From NCBI GenBank assembly GCA_903925285.1, contig CAIYET010000278.1, positions 1 to 60,577 on the forward strand: 60,577 nt of DNA. Direction: 5' to 3'. Origin of the DNA: Candidatus Hydrogenedentota bacterium. GTDB lineage: Bacteria > Hydrogenedentota > Hydrogenedentia > Hydrogenedentales > SLHB01. The notes below the pieces were generated by a model. That model was not told the origin of the DNA, ran no database searches, and worked only from the letters and a program-made list of their open reading frames with translations. The translations under genes and the position numbers were made by a program. Positions 1 through 9,034 of this stretch are shown here, one piece after another. Within the stretch, counting starts at the first letter, position 1. The number at the start of each line of letters is the position of its first letter.

Positions 1-138
1 ACGAAGATTCTGAAAGGACGACCGCTTGGCTCTCCCAATCTACTTCCGGCACCAACGTAGACTCGTGCTTGGGAGGTTAATTCTTTACAAAATAGAGGTC
101 GACAAGACGCTCGAATGGGGTTCTACTGCCTTTTTTAG
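1..138. other. non-coding stretch upstream of a receiver fragment
   Basis: I see no supportable gene here. A 7-bp inverted repeat CTCCCAA/TTGGGAG lies at 32-38 and 69-75. A TAG stop at 136-138 is in frame with the receiver fragment that follows, so nothing in this stretch supplies the missing first half of that domain. Confidence 0.4.
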
Positions 139-396
139 GATAACGGCCTCAAGGTCCTCGAAGTCATCCGCAAAATGGAAGAGGCCATGAAAGTCGGAGA
201 AGACCAGCGCGTCAGAGTCATCATGATTACCGCCGCAGCAGATTTCGAACTCCAAGTAAGAGCACGCGACTTGCACTGCGACGGGTATCTGCAGAAACCC
301 ATTTTTCGAAAAGACCTGATCGAAGCACTCAGGCGGACGAAGCTTATCCCGTCCGAAGCCGCCCAGCCAAGCAAACCGGAACAAAGCGCCGACTAA
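139..396 (+). pseudogene. 3' fragment of a response-regulator receiver domain
   Basis: Reading from 139 gives DNGLKVLEVIRKM, then a hydrophobic strand VRVIMITAA and the block GYLQKPIFRKDLIEAL. These match the second half of a CheY-like receiver: the helix after the phosphorylation site, beta-4, and beta-5 with its conserved Lys-Pro. The first half, with the acidic pocket and phospho-acceptor Asp, is absent, and a TAG stop directly precedes Asp-139. An ATG exists at 175 but would give only 73 residues that cannot fold as a receiver. I infer a truncated remnant of a longer regulator. There is no RBS or domain start upstream, and no partner kinase in the window. Confidence 0.6.
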
Positions 397-520
397 ACGA
401 GCGCACGCGGACCACACTCCCACCAATACCAAACCCGGCACCGCCCACCGGTACGGGCTCCTCGCCTCATACCTCGGCGGGAAAACCTATTCGCCGGGCC
501 GGATCGTTACCTGGCGGTCC

Positions 521-3169
521 TCAACTGCCTCGTTGCATGGAGATCATAATAGGGGTCAGTGTGCCGGGAATCACCTTCGAGTTGACCTTTTGGGTTTGAT
601 ACCCGGCCTTGCTCAGCGTAAGTTCGACGTCGCCGGCGGGAAGGCTCCCAAACAGGAAGATACCCTGGCTGTTGGTCTTCGTCGATGCGAGCGCATCAAG
701 CGCGCCTTGCTTACGCACCTCGACTTGTACGTCGACGATGGTTTCGGTCGTCGTCGCATCCGTTACCTGGCCGCCCAGAGAGCCGGTCGCTTCCGACTGG
801 CCCGTATGCACTTCGGCGGTCATGGTTACAGAATAGGAGTGGTCCAGCGTGACGTTACACAGCAATAGGACGATGCGCTGTGCACCGGTCATTCCGTTAA
901 AGTCCTGATAGGACACCACTGCGTGCTCCGTGGAAATCTCGACCCCTTTCTTTCCTTCTTCGCAGGACAGCACTTTCATGCTGTTGCCATGGATATCCGG
1001 CGCCCACGTGAAGCCGTTGATCGTGAGTTCCAGTTCGCCGTACACGCCTTGCGCCGTCAAAACCAGTGCACGGGTCGACAAGGGCGGAATGTCTTTCAGA
1101 AGCGGTTCCGACTCGAACGAGATCTCTTGCGGAACATTGGCCTGCGAAATCACCACGTCGATCACGGCGTCGGTCGAGAAGCGATCGGCGTTCAACTGAT
1201 ATGGTTCACGCGTCAAACCGTCGAGATCGACCGAATCCATCGGCCTCAGGAAACTCGTCCAAGTCCGAGGCAGGACATCCGAGGCACTGTCCGCCGACGG
1301 GTTCTCATATGCCCGTCCGCGGGCGTAATCCCAATAGAGATCCCAGAGGTGCATGGATGGTTCAAGCGGAAAGGCACTTTCGAAGGCTGGTGTAAGGTAG
1401 CGTTCAAAGGCTAGTTCAAACCCGTGATTGGCCGCGAATAGTGCATCGCGCGGCATGGGGGGCGCGGGTGTCTGATTTACAAGGGCTTGTTCGTTCGTTC
1501 GGATGAGTTCGAGCACCCCATCGTAAGAATCGGCCAGAAACCGTAGCATTGGCTCTACCCCGGCATCGGGCGTTGAAGGCGTCGCCGAGAGGCGTCGCAG
1601 CAGATAGAAGAGGAAATCTTGCGACGCGAACGAGTACGCGGGTGTGGACATGGAAAACGGCGCAAACAACGGCTCGTCCAGCATCGCGTATTCGTTGAAC
1701 CCCATCGATCGAGGGATGAAGTACTGGCTGCGGCGGACATTCGCAACCACTTGGCCTAAAAATGTCGCAATGCCGTCTTCGTAGCCTTGGCCAAAGGGAA
1801 CTAACCGCGGCCTGCCGGCCAGATCGAGATCGCTCGTGCTGCGTTGCACAAACGGCGGGAAGTCGTATCCCCGGAAGACCTCGTGGAAGAGTTGCTGCGC
1901 CAACGCATTGCGGAAATCGATTTCCTGGTTACGTTCGGCGAGCGGCGGCAGCAATTCGTCCTCGACCGCCTCGGCATTCTTTTTGCACACTTCAATCAAC
2001 TGCACAGGGTCGATCACAATGTCACCATACGGCGACACGGCGAAAGCCACATCGGCCAGCCGCGCGAATTCGGACTGCGGATGTTCATTGAAGCCGTACA
2101 GGATCAACGAAAGCTCATTGCCGGTTCCCGTGCACAGCCGGGGACTGATGAAACCAGAGTCGCGATACAACGCGTGGATGCGCTTGACCGAGGCGCGGAT
2201 GTCCTCCAGCGTGGCCGCCAACGTCAACTCGGAAAAATTCCGATTGTTGTAAAGAAGCGGATTGGCAAGAGTCCCCGCGCGAAGAGCGGTCGCTGCTTGC
2301 AAAATGCCCGGCGTATACGATAACCGCCACATGCTCGACGGCCAAGCATAGCTAGTCGGCGCCTTGACCGAAGCAGGTTCCACCGTCAATCTTTCCTCCT
2401 GCGCTTCTGGGCGAAACACCACGGCATATATAGCATTGCGAGGCAGTCCCGTCACGCATACGCGCACGGCATCGCCTTCCACATCGCCCAGGATCGGCAC
2501 GGTATTGCCGTTCTCCTGACGCGCCAGCACGTGCAGCAGGGCGCCGGTGCGGTTGTTGGCGGAAACACTCGAAGACGCAAACGCGAACCGCATGGTGATC
2601 GGCGTGTTCGGATGCAGCGATAGCGCCTCCGGTTGGTTATGGTCGATACTGATGGGAGTCGATACGATTCGCTCGCCCGCAGCCGTATCCACGTGTAGCG
2701 CGACATTGGTCGTCCCGATCCTGAATACCACCGGCTTCGTCAGCGCGGCTGGCGGCACGTGCAATGTCACACCTTCGGCAGCTTCGATAGTGTCGCCGCC
2801 AAGCCCCACCAATGCAACGGTGCCGGGTTCGGTAACGCTCACATAGCGCTCAAGCGTGACCCTGCGCGTGCCAAACACCGAGGTCACGGACAACGACACC
2901 GAATAGGCGCGCGCCGCGTAATAGATATGGCTAGGATTGGGCAAGGTACTGCTGGCCCCGTCTCCAAACTCCCAATACCATGCCTGAATCGGAGATCCCC
3001 CCGGTTTCGAAGCATCCGTAAACTGGACGCAAAGCGGTGAACCGCCCGATACGGGCGAGGCCGTAAACGACGGTTCGGGCGCTACATCATTGTTCGACGG
3101 GCACCCTACCAGACATGTCACAGTCAGGAAAAGCACCAGCACGGCCCGGCATGCGGAAACGCGCATCAT
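521..3169 (-). CDS. PKD-domain lipoprotein with C-terminal CarboxypepD_reg-like domain
   Basis: About 882 residues. The start at 3169 (MMRVSACRA) gives a clean lipoprotein signal ending in the lipobox LVGC and is preceded by GGGAGGGG; an upstream in-frame ATG at 3307 would add a non-signal leader. After the lipidated Cys comes one PKD domain (about residues 30-115, WYWEFGDGASS). A long middle region has no motif I can name. The C-terminal ~85 residues (GSLGGQVTDATTTETIVDV onward, then GIFLFGSLPAGDVELTLSKA) look like a carboxypeptidase-regulatory beta-sandwich. It is probably anchored in a membrane and surface- or periplasm-facing. No catalytic motif is evident; a substrate-binding or adhesion role is only a guess. 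Confidence 0.8.
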   Translation of the reverse strand: MMRVSACRAVLVLFLTVTCLVGCPSNNDVAPEPSFTASPVSGGSPLCVQFTDASKPGGSPIQAWYWEFGDGASSTLPNPSHIYYAARAYSVSLSVTSVFGTRRVTLERYVSVTEPGTVALVGLGGDTIEAAEGVTLHVPPAALTKPVVFRIGTTNVALHVDTAAGERIVSTPISIDHNQPEALSLHPNTPITMRFAFASSSVSANNRTGALLHVLARQENGNTVPILGDVEGDAVRVCVTGLPRNAIYAVVFRPEAQEERLTVEPASVKAPTSYAWPSSMWRLSYTPGILQAATALRAGTLANPLLYNNRNFSELTLAATLEDIRASVKRIHALYRDSGFISPRLCTGTGNELSLILYGFNEHPQSEFARLADVAFAVSPYGDIVIDPVQLIEVCKKNAEAVEDELLPPLAERNQEIDFRNALAQQLFHEVFRGYDFPPFVQRSTSDLDLAGRPRLVPFGQGYEDGIATFLGQVVANVRRSQYFIPRSMGFNEYAMLDEPLFAPFSMSTPAYSFASQDFLFYLLRRLSATPSTPDAGVEPMLRFLADSYDGVLELIRTNEQALVNQTPAPPMPRDALFAANHGFELAFERYLTPAFESAFPLEPSMHLWDLYWDYARGRAYENPSADSASDVLPRTWTSFLRPMDSVDLDGLTREPYQLNADRFSTDAVIDVVISQANVPQEISFESEPLLKDIPPLSTRALVLTAQGVYGELELTINGFTWAPDIHGNSMKVLSCEEGKKGVEISTEHAVVSYQDFNGMTGAQRIVLLLCNVTLDHSYSVTMTAEVHTGQSEATGSLGGQVTDATTTETIVDVQVEVRKQGALDALASTKTNSQGIFLFGSLPAGDVELTLSKAGYQTQKVNSKVIPGTLTPIMISMQRGS

Positions 3170-3330
3170 GAAAAACCCCTCCCAATCTACACTTTTCGAT
3201 TCGTCCAGGCACAGCACGCCCATACGAGCACTTTCGCTCCATTGGATTGTAGTGTGCGCGATGTAGGCCGCAAAAGTCAATAGAATCGTTGACAGAAAAA
3301 CCTCCAACTCTTCAGCCTATATTCGGCAGT

Positions 3331-3519
3331 TGAAAACAGGGATTACACGGATTTTGCACGGATTTCATTCGATCCGAAGCGGCTGCTTGACTCGCCCACT
3401 TCCGCGCCTCTAGCAAGAGGATCTAAGGGCGCGGAAGCCGCGCCGTTAACACGCGAGCGTGTAACCATCCGTTCCAAGGATCGTTACGCCGTTTTCAATC
3501 CGTGTAATCCATGTTTTCA
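3331..3519. repeat. MITE-like element with 23-bp terminal inverted repeats
   Basis: The left end TGAAAACAGGGATTACACGG (3331-3350, continuing ATT) is the reverse complement, with one mismatch over 23 bp, of the right end at 3497-3519. The ~190-bp interior has no ORF but holds two compact hairpins: GGCGCGG-AAG-CCGCGCC at 3428-3444 and ACACGC-GA-GCGTGT at 3449-3462. The element fills the gap between the threonine synthase stop (3547) and the lipoprotein's upstream region. Small non-coding size plus terminal inverted repeats fits a non-autonomous mobile element; no target-site duplication was obvious. Confidence 0.6.
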
Positions 3520-3546
3520 AATGGCGTTTCAACGTTTATTGGGCTT

Positions 3547-4776
3547 TTAGCTGCGTTTGCCCTGGAGCGTGGTGCGAAGTGCATCCAAACGCGGCGCTAT
3601 CATGGGAAACACGGGCGTTTGCGCGGCGATTTTGGAGAGTTCTTTCATGCCGCTGCCGGTCAGGATGCAGGCGATCCGCGCGCCCGGATGCGTGGCCAGA
3701 AGAGGACGCAATGCCGCGACGACGACCGCCGAGGTTGGCTCGCAGAACAGTCCTTCCGTGGCCGCGAGTTCGCGTTGGCCTTCGAGAATTGCTTCGTCGT
3801 CCACGGCCAGCGCCATCCCGTCCGTCGTGCGGATCGCGGGCAAAACCGTGTGACCGTCGAAAAGGATGTCGTCGGCGATACCGCCCGCGACCGTTCTCGG
3901 ATTCAGCCATGGTTCGCGCAACGTTTCGAGGTACGGCGTGCCGAGGTCGATGGCCTTCTTGAGAGGGGCGCAGCCGGATGCTTGCACGCCCGCGAGCCGG
4001 GGTATGCGCGCGATGAGACCCCAACGTTGCAGATCGAGAAAACCGCGCCACACGCCGCCGAGCAGTCCGCCGCCGCCGACGGGCGCAACGATCCAGTCGG
4101 GTAGGTCTCCGGCGGTCTGCTGGTACATTTCGTATGCGATGGTTTTCGCGCCTTCGACGTTGAACGGCTCGTACATGCCTGCGGTCGACAGGTGATACCA
4201 GCCAAAGGCGCGGCAGGCTTCGATACACAACTCGAACACGGCTTGGGCCGACGGCGTGTCGACGCGGATCACCGTGCCGCCGTATGCCGCCGCCTGCGCG
4301 AGTTTGCCCGGCGCGGCATGGCCATGCGCGAAGAGGATCGCACGCATCCCGGCCCGGGCCGCATACGCCGCCGCTGCGCATGCGACGTTGCCCGACGATA
4401 CGACTGCAACCGTATCAATACCCAGTTCGCGCGCATGGCTGATCCCGACGGAGACTTGGCGATCCTTGAACGAGCCGGTCGGATTGGCCATTTCGTTCTT
4501 GAACGACAGTCGTTGCGCGCCGATGCGCGCAGCCAGTCGCGGCGCATCAACAAGCGGAGTAGCGCCTTCGCCGAGCGAGACGACGCAATCCGCACGCGCG
4601 ATGGGCAGCGCGTTCGCATAGGCCCAGAGGCTCGCCGACCGCACGCGAAACGCATCGTCCGGGGGCCGCCCATTGACGCGAATGCTCATCGGCTCGCCGC
4701 ACGCCGCACACGGCCCGAGCGCGGAAGCGTTCGCGACAGCGCCACATCCGTAGCAGAGTAGGTCATATGCAGGCAT
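3547..4776 (-). CDS. thrC: threonine synthase-like PLP-dependent enzyme
   Basis: 409 residues of the fold-type II PLP family. An N-terminal zinc-ribbon pair (C8/C11 and C23/C26: CYGCG, CAACG) is typical of one threonine synthase subgroup. The PLP lysine is K104 in NPTGSFKDR, and a glycine-rich phosphate loop PVGGGGLLGG follows. Threonine synthase converts O-phosphohomoserine to threonine (EC 4.2.3.1). I chose the ATG at 4776 (MPAYDLLCYGCG): the in-frame ATG at 4836 only adds residues translated from a heptanucleotide repeat. No other threonine-pathway gene is adjacent, so a related beta-replacing or eliminating enzyme is possible. Confidence 0.85.
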   Translation of the reverse strand: MPAYDLLCYGCGAVANASALGPCAACGEPMSIRVNGRPPDDAFRVRSASLWAYANALPIARADCVVSLGEGATPLVDAPRLAARIGAQRLSFKNEMANPTGSFKDRQVSVGISHARELGIDTVAVVSSGNVACAAAAYAARAGMRAILFAHGHAAPGKLAQAAAYGGTVIRVDTPSAQAVFELCIEACRAFGWYHLSTAGMYEPFNVEGAKTIAYEMYQQTAGDLPDWIVAPVGGGGLLGGVWRGFLDLQRWGLIARIPRLAGVQASGCAPLKKAIDLGTPYLETLREPWLNPRTVAGGIADDILFDGHTVLPAIRTTDGMALAVDDEAILEGQRELAATEGLFCEPTSAVVVAALRPLLATHPGARIACILTGSGMKELSKIAAQTPVFPMIAPRLDALRTTLQGKRS

Positions 4777-4798
4777 CAAGAATATCCCTAACGTTAGC

Positions 4799-4875
4799 GA
4801 GGCTGTAGGCTGTAGGCTGTAGGCTGTAGGAAACACACAGCCACCTACAGCCTACAGCCTACAGCCTACAGCCTC
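4799..4875. repeat. perfect 32-bp inverted repeat built from CTGTAGG heptads
   Basis: The left arm 4799-4830 carries four copies of GGCTGTA. The right arm 4844-4875 is its exact reverse complement, with a 13-nt loop between (AAACACACAGCCA). The right arm ends at the base before the stop codon (4876-4878, minus strand) of the sugar-binding protein, so the hairpin forms immediately 3' of that gene and upstream of thrC, which reads in the same direction. There is no T-tract, so it is not a classical intrinsic terminator. Confidence 0.9.
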
Positions 4876-5862
4876 TCAGAAGTCGAATTGCTCGATATTG
4901 GCCTTATCGAAGATCAGCGGTTGGCCGAGGAGAATCTCGCTGCCATTAATTTTCAATTCGCCGAGATGGCCTGCCTTGAACGTGGCAACGCCCGGCTTGA
5001 GTTCGCCCTTCGCAGTCGCCACGGCGGCATGCACGGCGAGATAGCCGAGGTCGACGGGGTTCCACAACACGAACCGTTTCACCGTGCCTTCCTTGACGTA
5101 GTCCCTCATCATCTTCGGCGTCGCGAGGCCCGTCAGAAACACCTTGTCGGCCATACCGGCCTTGCGCAACGCTTCCGCCGCGCCGGGTAACGCCACGGAC
5201 GTGATCGCGAAGATGCCCTTGAGGTCCGGGTACGCCTTGAGGCAATCCGCCGTGACCTGCGTCGCCATGGCCTGATCCTCGCCCGGCGCTTTGGGCGTTT
5301 CGGACAGATTGGTCATCTTTGGATAGGCCGTCTTGCGGTACTTCTCCATCTCGACCATCCACCGATTCTGATTGTCCGCCGTAAGCGTCCCCGTGACGAT
5401 GATATACTTCGCGTCCGGTCCCGCGCCCTGCGCCATAAGGTCCATGAGCGACTTCGCGACACTCTCGGCGGAACATTGGTTCACGAAGAAATCGCGTGCG
5501 GCTTCCACCGCATCCGCGTCCCACGCGATGATTTTAATTCCGCGTTTTCGTGCCTTCTGCAACACAGGCGCGATGGCGGACTTGTCGTTCGGCGCGATAG
5601 CGATCGCGTCGTACTTCTTGGCGATCCACGTTTCGAGCATCTGTGCTTGCAACGTCACGTCGGCCGTGACGGGTCCGTCGAAATCGACCGTTACGCCCAA
5701 TTCCGCGCCCGCCTTCTTCGCGCCGACTTCGGTCGCGTTGAAGAAATCGATCCCGATGAGTTTCGGCATGACACCGATCTTGAGATTCGACTTGGCATTC
5801 TGCGCGCCCGCGGCGCCCATCATCAGACACGCCAGCACCATGGCCACGACCTGCTTTTTCAT
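4876..5862 (-). CDS. periplasmic sugar-binding protein (RbsB/LsrB/RhaS type)
   Basis: 328 residues with a Sec signal peptide (MKKQVVAMVLACLMMGAAGAQ). The mature chain follows the periplasmic-binding-protein-like I fold: KIGVMPKLIGIDFF at the first strand, then YDAIAIAPNDKSAIAPVLQKA and GIKIIAWDADA, typical of type-2 sugar binders such as the autoinducer-2, rhamnose and ribose families. SD AAGGAG lies about 10 nt before the ATG. No ABC ATPase or permease of the ribose class is nearby, so it is an orphan binding protein here and its substrate cannot be read from context. Its stop codon abuts the 32-bp hairpin. Confidence 0.85.
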   Translation of the reverse strand: MKKQVVAMVLACLMMGAAGAQNAKSNLKIGVMPKLIGIDFFNATEVGAKKAGAELGVTVDFDGPVTADVTLQAQMLETWIAKKYDAIAIAPNDKSAIAPVLQKARKRGIKIIAWDADAVEAARDFFVNQCSAESVAKSLMDLMAQGAGPDAKYIIVTGTLTADNQNRWMVEMEKYRKTAYPKMTNLSETPKAPGEDQAMATQVTADCLKAYPDLKGIFAITSVALPGAAEALRKAGMADKVFLTGLATPKMMRDYVKEGTVKRFVLWNPVDLGYLAVHAAVATAKGELKPGVATFKAGHLGELKINGSEILLGQPLIFDKANIEQFDF

Positions 5863-5947
5863 CGTCTATCGCTCCTTCTTGGTCACCACCCTGCCGCGCA
5901 TGAGCGTGTGAGTTTCAGAAGCAATCATGATAACTCGAATGACAGCG

Positions 5948-8353
5948 TCAATGCGACAGGGAAAGCCTTCCTTCATCCTTCGTCCTTATAAGCCATATGA
6001 GGCAGGCCAAGATTGTCGTGAGAAGAGTAACGGTGGCAATGGCCATGCCTACCCGGAATGTCCAAGGAGCGTAGATATATTCGACCGTGTGACGTCCCGC
6101 AGGCAGCAACAGGCCGCGGAAATTGTAATAGACGGGAAACAGTTCGGCGGGGCGTCCGTCGACCATGGCTTTCCATCCGGGGTAGTAGGCATCGGCCAAG
6201 ACGAGTACGCAGTCTTGCTTCGCATCGGCCGTCACGCGAACGCGTGTGGACAGGTGCTGGTCGATGGTGGCGCCGCCAAGGTTTTCCGCAGTGGCATGCG
6301 GCAGGGTTCCAGATGGACGTACTTCCGTAACGGCGAGGCGCTTTGGGTCGAAGTCCGGGCGGCGCATGGTGTCGAACAGCGCGCCGACATCGGGTATCAC
6401 TTGGAGTTCGTTTACCAGGAAGGCGCGCGGGAAAGCGGACGGATTGCGGTAGATTTCGATGCCGTCGCGGACGGCAATGCGTTCGAGCCGCTTCATGTTT
6501 TCCGGTGGAATGATGGACTCGAATTGGGGGTCGTTCAGAAAGTATTGGATCGCGCGTACGGGTTCGATATTGCCCCAAATATCATCTTTCAGGCGTTCGT
6601 GAAACCGGATAATCCGTGCGGGGTAAAGTCCGTCATAGCCGAGCCAGTCCTCGAGTCCGTAGGAAACCATAAGCCCGCACGGGATGTCGCCCTCGCCCAT
6701 GCCGAAGCGAGTCGCAGGACCGAGTTCGCGCAGAAATCGAGTCAACTGCATGTCGGGGACAAGGTATTTGCGTTCGATGGTAGGATTCAATCCGCGGTTG
6801 GCATAAATGAGGTCGCAGGCGAGCACCAGCGTCAAGAGACCGGCAATCAGGCGCGGTTTGGGGCGGAAACACTGCACGGCGAGCAGAACCAGCACCACGA
6901 CAGTCAATGCGGCGGCGATGGCAATCTGATGGTCGATGTAGGCGTTCATCCGGAGCGCACGAACGAGACTGGCGGAAAACGTATAGAGCCACCAAATGGA
7001 GGCGCTCATCGCCAGAACCATCGGGATCGACCAACCCAATTCGCGCAGCTTCCTCGGCCTCGATAGCCAGCGGTCCAAGCCGATCGCGCCGAGAAGGGGC
7101 AGCGCGAATGTAGCGAAGACGACATGATAGCACTGCAGCATCGAACCAATAAGGGGAAGCTTGTAGAACTTGTCGAGAGGGGGCGCTTGGAACGCCGCCA
7201 AGATGAACACAAGCGCGGTAAACGCGAGGCAGACGGAACGTGGCGCAACGCCCACGAGACTGAACAGACTGCGGCGGGGGACGGTCGTGCAGGGGCGCGG
7301 CCGTACACGGACAGGCAGCAGGACCAGAAGCAGCCACACGGCTATGCCTGGATAGATCATCGAATAGAGGTTCGAGTTGATCTTTCCCCAAAAGTTGACG
7401 TCTTTGGTCGTTCCGAAGAATCGCGGCAACCAAAACGAGACGATATTGCCGGGCGGCAGCCAATCGGGCGGCAGCCTATGTTGATTGCGCTCGATATGCC
7501 GGTCGGCAAATGTGGCGCTTTGGTGCAGATACTCGACAAAGGGGAGCAACTGTCCGGCGCACACGAGCAAGGCGACCGTCCATGCCGCGCCACACACGAG
7601 TATCGGCAGCCATAGCGTCCGACCCCATCGGCGTTCCCACACCAATCGAGCGAGAAAGTACAGTCCAACTCCCATCCCCATGGCAAAGGCGGTTTCGGGA
7701 TGGCCTGCCAATAGAATCAGCGTTGCGCCCAGAGCCAGGGTTGCGCCTCCGCGGCGGTATCGCCCATTCAGGATCCATTCGACGCCCAGGAAGACGACAG
7801 GGAGCCATGCGCTGACGTCCGGCAACGACCAATTGCACCAGATGAGGTTGTAACTGGCCAGCATCCATCCCACGGAGAAGAAGCGTGCGGCGGGAACACT
7901 CAAACCGATGCCGATGCCGCACAGCAGAGCGGTCATTCCGCAAAGCCACAATTTGAGGATGATGTACAAAGTGGTCGCAACATGAACGTCCATCGCCGCG
8001 TGCAACAGGCGCGGCGGATAGAACACCGCCGTCTGGCAATTGGCAAGGAGGGGCATCCCGGTGAATTCGAGCGGGTTCCACAGCGGCCATTCCCCTTGCC
8101 GCAGGGCTTCCTTCGTGAGGATGTAGTACGGCTGGAAGGCCGTCAATACATCGGACATGAGCTTGTTGTGGGCATCGCTCCACCCTTGCGGCGCATACGA
8201 ACTCCACGGCGGAATGCGGAACAACATGTCCGCCGGCGAAATCATCTCGCCGCGAAGAAAGGTTCCGGGAAATACGAACGCGAGCAACGCAAGGAGGATG
8301 ATTCCCTGCGTAACGACGGTGCGCCATAGGCGTTTTTGACTGTGCGATTTCAC
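5948..8353 (-). CDS. YfhO-family polytopic membrane protein
   Basis: 801 residues from a GTG start at 8353. Many hydrophobic helices span most of the first ~490 residues, followed by a soluble domain and one last helix near the C-terminus. Landmarks of bacterial YfhO/DUF6044-like proteins are an early P-G-T/D-M-L-F-R-I-P-P-W block (ISPADMLFRIPPWSSYAP) and a late AFPRAFLVNE ... YYPGWKAMVDG region. The family is linked to glycosylation of cell-wall polymers or lipids as GT-C-like enzymes, but activity is unproven for most members. The last codons (KDEGRL) are encoded by a degenerate AAGGATG repeat at 5967-5988. Confidence 0.8.
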   Translation of the reverse strand: MKSHSQKRLWRTVVTQGIILLALLAFVFPGTFLRGEMISPADMLFRIPPWSSYAPQGWSDAHNKLMSDVLTAFQPYYILTKEALRQGEWPLWNPLEFTGMPLLANCQTAVFYPPRLLHAAMDVHVATTLYIILKLWLCGMTALLCGIGIGLSVPAARFFSVGWMLASYNLIWCNWSLPDVSAWLPVVFLGVEWILNGRYRRGGATLALGATLILLAGHPETAFAMGMGVGLYFLARLVWERRWGRTLWLPILVCGAAWTVALLVCAGQLLPFVEYLHQSATFADRHIERNQHRLPPDWLPPGNIVSFWLPRFFGTTKDVNFWGKINSNLYSMIYPGIAVWLLLVLLPVRVRPRPCTTVPRRSLFSLVGVAPRSVCLAFTALVFILAAFQAPPLDKFYKLPLIGSMLQCYHVVFATFALPLLGAIGLDRWLSRPRKLRELGWSIPMVLAMSASIWWLYTFSASLVRALRMNAYIDHQIAIAAALTVVVLVLLAVQCFRPKPRLIAGLLTLVLACDLIYANRGLNPTIERKYLVPDMQLTRFLRELGPATRFGMGEGDIPCGLMVSYGLEDWLGYDGLYPARIIRFHERLKDDIWGNIEPVRAIQYFLNDPQFESIIPPENMKRLERIAVRDGIEIYRNPSAFPRAFLVNELQVIPDVGALFDTMRRPDFDPKRLAVTEVRPSGTLPHATAENLGGATIDQHLSTRVRVTADAKQDCVLVLADAYYPGWKAMVDGRPAELFPVYYNFRGLLLPAGRHTVEYIYAPWTFRVGMAIATVTLLTTILACLIWLIRTKDEGRLSLSH

Positions 8354-8478
8354 GACAAGTGGGAATATAGCAGTGGTTGCGCCGTGGCTTCAATGGGGAA
8401 GAGTCTCCCTTGGGGGAATTGGGGACACGTCAAGGCTGATCGAAACCGCCTTTTATCATACTGCGCCACGCAGAATGC
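8354..8478. other. short intergenic region between yfhO-like and kdsC genes
   Basis: The 125 bp between the kdsC stop and the GTG start of the YfhO-like gene should carry the latter's promoter, since both genes read on the minus strand. I see no convincing -35/-10 pair and no hairpin terminator with a T-tract. Confidence 0.3.
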
Positions 8479-9024
8479 CTATTGCGCGTGGTCCTTGCGA
8501 TCGCAGTATTGTTCGATGCTGGCATCGAGCGTCCCTTGCGATTCGAGGAGGCGGTACACAAGCTCTCGCAATGCGCCACGCCCACCGAGGGCGTGCGTGA
8601 CCATGTGGGCAACGGCTTTGGCTTCGAAGGCCGCGTCGGCCACGGCCACGGCAAGGCCGACGGCCTGCATCGCGCGCACATCGATGAGGTCGTCGCCAAG
8701 AAAGGCCATTTCTTCGAGAGCGATCCCGTGGCGCTGGGCCATCTCGTGACACACGCGCGCCTTGTCGCGAACCCATTCGTGCATCTCGCAGCACTTCCAT
8801 ATCTTCGCGATCGCCGCGAGCGCCGGACTTCCCAGGCCGGACACCAGTGCTGTCTTTCCGCCAGATAAGTGCCACAGCGTGAAGGCTGCGGCGTCGCGTG
8901 CGTGCAGTGCGCGAAACGGGCGTCCTTCGCCGTCGAACCACATTTGGCCGTCGGTCAGCACGCCGTCCACATCGCACACGATGAAGCGTATCCGGCGCAA
9001 TCGTTGTTCAAGCGTCTCATCCAT
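8479..9024 (-). CDS. kdsC: 3-deoxy-D-manno-octulosonate-8-phosphate phosphatase (KdsC-like HAD)
   Basis: 181 residues, the usual KdsC length. HAD motif I is CDVDGVLTDG (nucleophile D18, acid/base D20), with no cap domain, and motif IV is FLGDDLIDVRAM. The tract LHARDAAAFTLWHLSGGKTALVSG matches the KdsC motif II region. It dephosphorylates Kdo-8-P to Kdo for lipopolysaccharide core, which points to an outer membrane. The start at 9024 gives MDETLEQRLRRIRF; the longer reading from 9225 is antisense-like sequence inside the upstream gene. It lies 10 nt downstream of the UroD-family gene, so the two are probably co-transcribed. Confidence 0.9.
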   Translation of the reverse strand: MDETLEQRLRRIRFIVCDVDGVLTDGQMWFDGEGRPFRALHARDAAAFTLWHLSGGKTALVSGLGSPALAAIAKIWKCCEMHEWVRDKARVCHEMAQRHGIALEEMAFLGDDLIDVRAMQAVGLAVAVADAAFEAKAVAHMVTHALGGRGALRELVYRLLESQGTLDASIEQYCDRKDHAQ

Positions 9025-9034
9025 TTTTTCATCC

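Noticed and set aside
3511-4104. Plus-strand open frame opposite the threonine synthase gene
   Set aside because: High-GC antisense shadow: Arg-rich composition and no recognisable motif, lying over a conserved enzyme gene. The same applies to long opposite-strand frames at 5927-7066, 8762-9931 and 15990-17006.
4777-4836. N-terminal extension of the threonine synthase-like protein
   Set aside because: Its residues come from the CTGTAGG repeat; the zinc-ribbon protein starts naturally at 4776.
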